Origin: Microvelia longipes | Lineage: Eukaryota; Arthropoda; Insecta; Hemiptera; Veliidae | NCBI GenBank assembly: GCA_018340805.1 | Contig: JACMZG010001914.1 | Coordinates: forward strand, 13,759,270-13,823,269 | DNA length: 64,000 nucleotides | Reading direction: 5' to 3' | Shown: positions 57,671-64,000 of the stretch, piece after piece | How the letters are laid out: each line of letters begins with the position of its first letter | Position numbering within the stretch: position 1 is the stretch's first letter | Translations under genes and position numbers: made by a program | The notes under the pieces: generated by a model | The model's database searches: none | Seen by the model: the letters and a program-made list of their open reading frames with translations, nothing else | What the model was told of the DNA's origin: nothing

Positions 57671-59020
57671 TTAACCAGCATGAGCACTATGTCAAATACA
57701 TTTATTGTAGAAAATAATCAATAAAGTTAATAAAAACTATTTTTGTATGATAAGATTTTAGGTTTTTTCCACAGTGAATTTATTCGGAAGAAAAATTACG
57801 CCTTTTGGTCATTCCTCCAGCAACGTAAAAACTGTCATCAGTCCCTTTCGCCACTGGTCGCCACTCTAAGTGGTCACTTGATTTTGTTGTTCCGTAGCCA
57901 TTTCATGTTTATGTCGAATATAATTAACGAACTGTATTCTTCTCAACAGCATGATTTTCGTACTAATTTATTATCTCTTATCTCAATTTTATCTCTTATC
58001 TTAATTTTCCATATCTTACCTCGTACTACCGAATTAGCACATCTAGACTCGCCTTTTAATCTAGTCTTCTGTCAGAGATAAAATGAAATCTTACATTCAC
58101 TCATCTTCATATAGAAATTAGAACAATTTTGAATAAAAATACTCCACCTTTACAAGAGATATGCATTGTTAATTAAAAAATAAAATTATATATATGCCAT
58201 TCATATTTAGCTCTTAGAAGTAATTATTATTGAATTTATTATACGGCTCGAAGTATCAAAATGTGGAAAAAATGTATATGCTATTGCACTGTATTTTTAC
58301 TATATAGGAAAATATCTGTCAGCAAATGTATAACAATGTTATTTTGAACCTTCAAGCTGTTTAAGTTTATACTTGAATGTACTTGAACGAAGTTTATGGG
58401 GATATAAACACACCTTTAAACTTAGTTCTGAATAGAATGACTCTGGATAATTAAACAGGAAGTTTGAGTTTTCATTTGATTCAAATGTAATTTAAAAATT
58501 AAAGCTCACAATAATTATTATTTCTCAAATATAATATTGGTTTTTATATTATATTATTAAAAGTTTTAAACAAGTTCGATTAGTAAATTTATAATTAATA
58601 AACCCTTGTTATCTTTATGAGCCTACTAAACCTAAAGACAAAACCTCCTAAATAATGAACATAATTCATTAAGTATTTAGAATTCAAAAGTGCAACGTAA
58701 TGGCAAAAAGTAAATGCATACTACTGACGGGCGCATGATTTACACGACAATTCATGGGAACAGAGATTTAGAATCGAAATTTAAAATGGAGTAAACACGA
58801 CTAATAAAGCAAACATTTAAATATTAACTTTAAAGAGCTAAAATCAGAACATTGGTGTCATTGGTCATTCCATATCAAATCAACACATGTAAAAACACTT
58901 GATATATCAGATTTTAATATAATTCGGCTGACAGATAAGCAATATAGAAAGAATAAAAGATCCAAACGCATAACGTGTGTCTAAGTGTAAAAAAGACACT
59001 TTATTGCCATCTAATAAAAG
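57671..59020. other. Spacer, no convincing gene
   Basis: A 112-codon plus-strand frame at 57,743-58,081 is rich in Leu, Ser, Ile and Phe and has no signal peptide, domain or supporting context. I do not call it a gene. The rest is AT-rich. Confidence 0.4.
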
Positions 59021-59024
59021 AGAA

Positions 59025-59110
59025 AGAAGTCTCTCCACAAAAATATATTCTTAATAGCAAAGCGCTTTCAACCTAACAAGAGGTCATCATCAGTGCTAGC
59101 CTAACAAACT
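59025..59110 (+). repeat. Family D copy
   Basis: AAGTCTCTCCACAAAAATAT, GCAAAGCGCTTTCAACCTAA and AGAGGTCATCATCAGTGC correspond to the unit at 79-410 and to the inverse of 8,478-8,560. Confidence 0.65.
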
Positions 59111-59264
59111 ACTTTTTTATTGTCATCTCTATATCAATGATTATGTGATAGATCTTAACTTTTTTTACATTTTGACACACCTTGACACATATTATGCACT
59201 ACTGTGTCTAATCCCATAGCGGTTCTCAAAAGAAACTTTGTGGACATTTTACTAACAGTTTAAG

Positions 59265-59297
59265 CTTGAAAAAATTCCTATCAGGAATTTTTTCAAG
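59265..59297. repeat. Perfect 15-bp hairpin
   Basis: CTTGAAAAAATTCCT and AGGAATTTTTTCAAG around a 3-base loop. T-rich on one side. Whether it acts as a structural RNA or is a small inverted duplication is unknown. Confidence 0.9.
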
Positions 59298-59572
59298 ATT
59301 AAAAAATGGCTTTTTGAGATATTAGCATTTTTATTTTATATTTATTCATAATTAAAACGTGTAACTAATTGTCCAAAAGTATGTAGAATCGATTTGAAAG
59401 CATCAAGTTTAAGCTTTCAAATGCCACCAAAAACAATTTTATCTCTAGCAGAATTTTAGATACAGCCATTTTTGTAGTCTAAGAAATTTTGTACTTTTTT
59501 CCTAGATTCACTGCGGCCATATGGCTGTTTAGAATGAGACAAAAAACTGGATTTTTCGTTCTGTCTGCCATA

Positions 59573-59600
59573 GGCAGGTAGGCCCTATGGCCTACCTGCC
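59573..59600. repeat. Perfect 12-bp GC-rich hairpin
   Basis: GGCAGGTAGGCC and GGCCTACCTGCC with a CTAT loop, in AT-rich DNA. No family copies were noticed elsewhere in the window. Confidence 0.95.
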
Positions 59601-59907
59601 AATTAAATTATATTAATATCGGTGACATCGAGTCCAAAAATGTACTTTTTTGTGTTGATTCGACATACAATGACCCTTATCGTATTTCCTTTGAACTGAA
59701 TTTTCATTTATTCAAAAAGTTTTCTGTAGATCCATAAAAAGCGTTCGAAGTTATCGTGTCCCATAGAAATGTCTTGGACAAAATCTCTCACATTCATTCA
59801 TGACCTCAACTTTGTAGAAGTCATTTGTTTTTTATAATAATCAAAAAATATATAAATAAATAAATAGAGAAGAGATACTATGAGAGATATATAAACATTA
59901 TTAATTA

Positions 59908-60350
59908 AATTTAGTGTTGATTAAATAAAGTTAATCATCTTATTCAGATTTGTATTATTAATATTAAACTTTATATTGAGCTGCTATTGTTAATACCATT
60001 ATTTATGTCTGTCTCATTAATGCGAAATTTGATCAAATAATTAAATTTACGGTTGATTAAAAAATATTGATATGTTTATTCTGATTTGTCTTATAAATAT
60101 TAAATTTGATCAAATAATTAAATTTACTGTTAATAAAAAATGTTATTAGATTATCCATACTGTATCATTAACATTACATTTGATCAAACAATTAAATTTA
60201 GTGTTGATTAAATAATGTTAAAAGATTATTCATATCTTTATTATTAATGTTAAAGTTGATTAAATAATTAAATTTAGTATATTAAGAGTATAATTAAATA
60301 ATGATAAGATCATTTATATCTGTCTCATTAATATTAAACTTTGTAAAATG
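59908..60350. repeat. Degenerate 75-bp tandem repeat
   Basis: Units containing AAATTTAGTGTTGATTAAAT, ATTATTCATATCTGTCTCAT and TAATATTAAATTTGATCAAA start near 59,908, 60,043, 60,119, 60,195 and 60,269. The first unit is longer (135 bp). Confidence 0.7.
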
Positions 60351-60825
60351 GATAATTAATTTATGAATAATGATTTTTTTTATTAATATGGTAAGAATAA
60401 AAATGTATTTTTATTTATTGTAAAAAGATTAGTTGTTAGAGCTCCAAATGATTTATAATAACAGTATTTAGTGTATTTTATTGGTAAATTAAATAAGAAC
60501 TATTATCAAATCCTAGACAAGATAATTAAAAAGTAAAGGTTGTTGATGTTAAAGTTTTAACAAATACACCCGTAAGATAATATATTATAATAGCTTATAC
60601 AATAATATTTAGTGCATAATGCTGTAAAATATTATACATTGAACGTGTAAAGTGAACCTTTGGTATAACAACTTTTGATTGAAAAAAGCCCCAACTTGTC
60701 CTAAATTTAAATAAATCTAAGTTGCACTTGGGCAATTAGTATTACCCAAACTAAGTCGACTACCAGTAACTTGAATAATAAATTATTTTATTGACAGTCG
60801 TCTTCATAATTCAGATTTCTACAGG
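60351..60825. other. AT-rich spacer, no gene seen
   Basis: Unassigned. Confidence 0.4.
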
Positions 60826-60827
60826 GT

Positions 60828-61930
60828 GTTTTTATTCCATAACTTTTAAATTTCAAATTGGAGCGCTGAATTGAATACAACCAGTCCGAAGTCGATACAA
60901 TTACTCTAAGTGACCAAAAAGTCGAAAAACCATAGTAAATTACCGGAAACCAAAATTACGGTCGACGAAAAATAAATAAATGTAGGTTCTTGTTTTTTAT
61001 GTATTTTTGTGCGCTGAATCGAATAAAACCAGTCCGAAGATGATAAAATCAATCTTAGTGACCAAAAATAAAAACCTATAATAAATTACCGGAAACCAAA
61101 ATTACGGTTGATTGAAATTAAATTTTGAGTATTTAAAATTAACTAATTTAAAATTAATTAATTTAAAATACACGAGGGTGTCGTTTTCTTTGTATTTTTG
61201 GGCGCTGAATCTAACAAAACCAATTCAACCACTTTATGTGACCAAAAAGTCGAAAAAACTGTGGTCAATTACCACAAAACCTAAAATGCGGCCGTTAAAC
61301 CACATATTTCAAGTGGGGAGGGGGGGGGGGCTGTGAGTTTAATGAGAGTGGTCGGAATAGATTCGAGCACTTAAAGCTTAAAGGTTCAAATCCTAGTATG
61401 GGCGATAATGTTTTGACGTTTTTTTTTCATTATATAAGTTTATAACTACAGATTTATTCTGTGGTGGTCCGCATTTCGTGCGAATTTCCTTTGGAATGCT
61501 AGTTTCTGTGCTTAACAATAAATTTCTTGCTTAAGGATCCGGTTTATATTTAATAACTTGAGCTCCGTTGCCACAACAGCTCATACCTGTTGTGGCATTG
61601 CCATGCACTACTCTTTCCTAATTTTTTCTGTTTTTTTCAAAGGAAATGCGCTAAAACCTTTAAAGAAACCAACCATGAAACCGACTGAGCATTATAATAG
61701 TGCAAATAATGGTCTATACTGCTAATTTGGCAGTTTTGTATAAACCAACTGGTTAATTGTGCGCATTTCCTTTGAAAATACAGAAAAATGAGTAACGAGC
61801 AGTGCTTGGCAATGTGGCAATGTTTATAACTGTTCAAGTTATAAACCATAAACCGGATCCTTAAACAATAAATGAATTAAGCACGGAAACACGCATTCCA
61901 ATGGAAATTCGCCCTAAAATGCACACCACC
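60828..61930 (+). mobile_element. Composite repeat A-B, diverged and 5'-truncated
   Basis: It has the 149-bp type units (GCGCTGAATTGAATACAACC with AGTCCGAAGTCGATAC near 60,865, then 61,013 and 61,202) and AAGGTTCAAATCCTAGTATG near 61,381, then the B palindrome from GTGGTGGTCCGCATTTCGTG (61,462) to AATTCGCCCTAAAATGC (61,907). Inside B a small palindrome GCCACAACAG / CTGTTGTGGC occurs at 61,570-61,596. The terminal A hairpin and TA array are missing. Same A-then-B order as 32,378-33,955. Confidence 0.75.
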
Positions 61931-64000
61931 GCTCCAAGATCGATCCCATTTTTCCTTGGAAAATCAATCTTTAGAATTGATCCCAACATTTTTGGAATCA
62001 AAAACACTACGTTAAAAGAATTCAAAATGGTAAAAAAGTCTACCTAATTTACAAAAAAATAAAATAAATAAATACTTTTAAAAATAAATAATAAATGGGA
62101 TAAATTTTTCAATACGAAGGACTATAATCCATCATCTTACAGTTTTCATTGTCAGTGCTCTTGTAACTTGTTCTAACCAGACATATTTTATTTAGGTGCT
62201 ACATTTTAAATTTAAACTTTTTATTCACAAAGTAATTTAAAAAGGTTTATTAAATGTTAGGAATTATTAGGTCTATTATATAGTAAAGATTTTTTTATAT
62301 AAATGTAATAACACTAAATAATGTGTTACGTATTATTAAATATTATTATTTACCTGGTTTAAAATTATAGCATTTGTTGTCATATATAATTTAAATGTTA
62401 CTCAATTCAGTCATAGAAAATATTAAATGTCTTTTTGCTTTGTCATAAATTCAATTTATATTCTTCAACATACAACCTAAGTCATTTAAATAAACACAAT
62501 AAAATCTATATATTGTAGTATATATCTGAATTCACACACCTTTGGTAAAATAGACACAAGAGTTGTGGCTAGTTATTTCTCATATCTTACTTTGCCATTG
62601 TCAACTGTCGTGTTATTTTATTTGATATATTAAAATAACAAAGTAATATAAAATAATGTTGTCACATTGTCCGACATATTATATTGGATGAAAATATTAA
62701 TTTTTTGTTAAAAGTTTTTGATTTGATAGATTAATGATAATATTTTTTAATAAATAAGGCGCAATCAAATAATTTGATTTAACTTTGACAGGAATAAATT
62801 ATTTTACTGTTTTTTGATTCAGGTGGCACTGGCCGGACACTAATTCAAAATGGTAAGGAAGCTTACTGTATTATATATTTCAAAACGGGCACACAATAAA
62901 ATCTTAAAGTACCTAATTTTTCTTCTTCAAGATTAAAATGTAAGTTTTATCAAGATGATTGTCAATCATAGTTAATAAGCTCACAATATAAAAGATATGG
63001 ATGTAGCAGATTCTTTTCCCTTACGATAGAATGTAAAAATATATATAAGTTCATGGTCAAATTTTCTTGACTTCTTAACTGTGTTGCCAAAAATGAAACG
63101 ATGCTTCCTCTCAAAATCAGTAACATTGAAACGTTTTAAAGAGTCAAAAATAAATCCGCACATTGTAACCGAACATTAAAGTCATAATTTTTGCTTCAGT
63201 AGGAAAAAAGTTAAGCCATATACTACTAATGAGATTTCCCTAAGAAATACTTCTCCCGAACCATCTTTTAAGCTTTTATTGGAAAAATATGTCTCCTTTT
63301 TCTACTCTAAGGAGGTGTAAAAATAAGTTTACTTGTTGATTTTTTTTTTTATTTACTTACTGTAGTAAAACTATTCAATATTTGGAAAAGACAGAATTTG
63401 TTGTTTGATGTTATGAGTATTCCACAGCGTAGTAACCTACTAATACTGAATTGTTCTTAAGCTGCATAATTATAATGCAAAATTTATTTCTTTTGGTAAT
63501 ACTCTCGCTCCTAGAGTGTTATAGTAAATTTAAATGCAATGGTAAAAACATTAAAAATTAAATAAAACATTTTAAAGAAAAGCGAACTTTTGTATATTTT
63601 TCTTCCGTAAGTAGATATAATAGCATTATGCCATTATGCAGTAAAGTAAACATTGCCGATTTTTGCTAGCAATTACCAGCATCTGCAAGCGCAAGCAATA
63701 CGCCTTTAGACTGAGGCATCGCCTGGTCAGTCTAATAGTAAATAACCTATTATTGCGTAATAAGCTATAATTGCAAATAGAAATATTAGCCTCAGATTGC
63801 GTCACGGCTAGTAATTTCAATAGCCTAGCTTCTCGTACGATTCGGGGGCTAATTTATGAAACTTGTCAGCGGAATTCTTTTTTGCTGTCAGGTAGCACAA
63901 TATATTATTTTCAGTTCGGTTCTCTTGTGAAGCATAGAGGTATATACTAGAGAATGTATACCTATCCCAATACATTAAGAGGCCTGAAATCATAGAGATA
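61931..64000. other. Spacer, no gene seen
   Basis: AT-rich to about 63,600. From 63,640 to 63,870 the composition is more balanced, with TGCAAGCGCAAGCAATACGC and GATTGCGTCACGGCTAG. A 64-codon minus-strand frame there has no recognisable domain. The right edge (63,990) ends in ordinary sequence. Confidence 0.4.

Noticed and set aside
57743..58081. 112-codon frame as a gene
   Set aside because: Low-complexity Leu/Ser/Phe composition, no domain, no start or splice context, and AT-rich surroundings where such frames arise by chance.

Overview
This is an AT-rich eukaryotic window, most likely from an arthropod and probably an insect. The evidence is low gene density, several decayed non-LTR retrotransposons of insect-like type, very long (TA)n arrays, many fold-back repeats, and one membrane protein gene with LDL-receptor class A (LDLa) domains. 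There are no operons, ribosome binding sites or bacterial signals. The species cannot be named from the sequence. Most of the window is repeats layered on older repeats.

Layout. 0-12.3 kb: a tandem array inside inverted repeats, fold-back elements and family fragments, with long plain AT-rich stretches. 12.5-17.5 kb: one nearly full-length but mutated non-LTR retrotransposon on the minus strand, with gag-like CCHC motif, endonuclease, reverse transcriptase (RT) and RNase H. 17.8-24.4 kb: repeat fragments and two large TA arrays. 24.5-26 kb: a plus-strand retroelement tail inserted into an opposite-strand RT relic. 26.6-30.7 kb: a tRNA-derived SINE-like sequence, TA arrays, two copies of a dispersed family (here called G) and a 340-bp palindrome. 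32.4-43.8 kb: an 11.4-kb segment bounded by two inverted copies of an approximately 1.6-kb composite repeat (here called A-B). It holds the only convincing host-type gene, a type I membrane protein with three LDLa domains, whose third domain is split by a 1,707-bp fold-back element. 44-64 kb: minisatellites, more family copies, an RT relic at 53-55 kb with its own insertion, and long plain stretches.

The key result is the LDLa gene. Removing 34552-36258 plus one copy of the TAAT target duplication rejoins one reading frame of 325 codons and brings the six cysteines of LDLa domain 3 back to the spacing of domains 1 and 2. This identifies the interruption as a transposon insertion, not an ordinary intron.

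Repeat family names (A, B, C, D, G, H, P, T) are local labels made by comparing copies within this window. No database was searched. Boundaries are good to about 5-30 bp where arms or copies could be aligned by eye, and looser elsewhere. The retroelement frames contain many small indels. These could be real decay or, in part, unpolished long-read consensus error.
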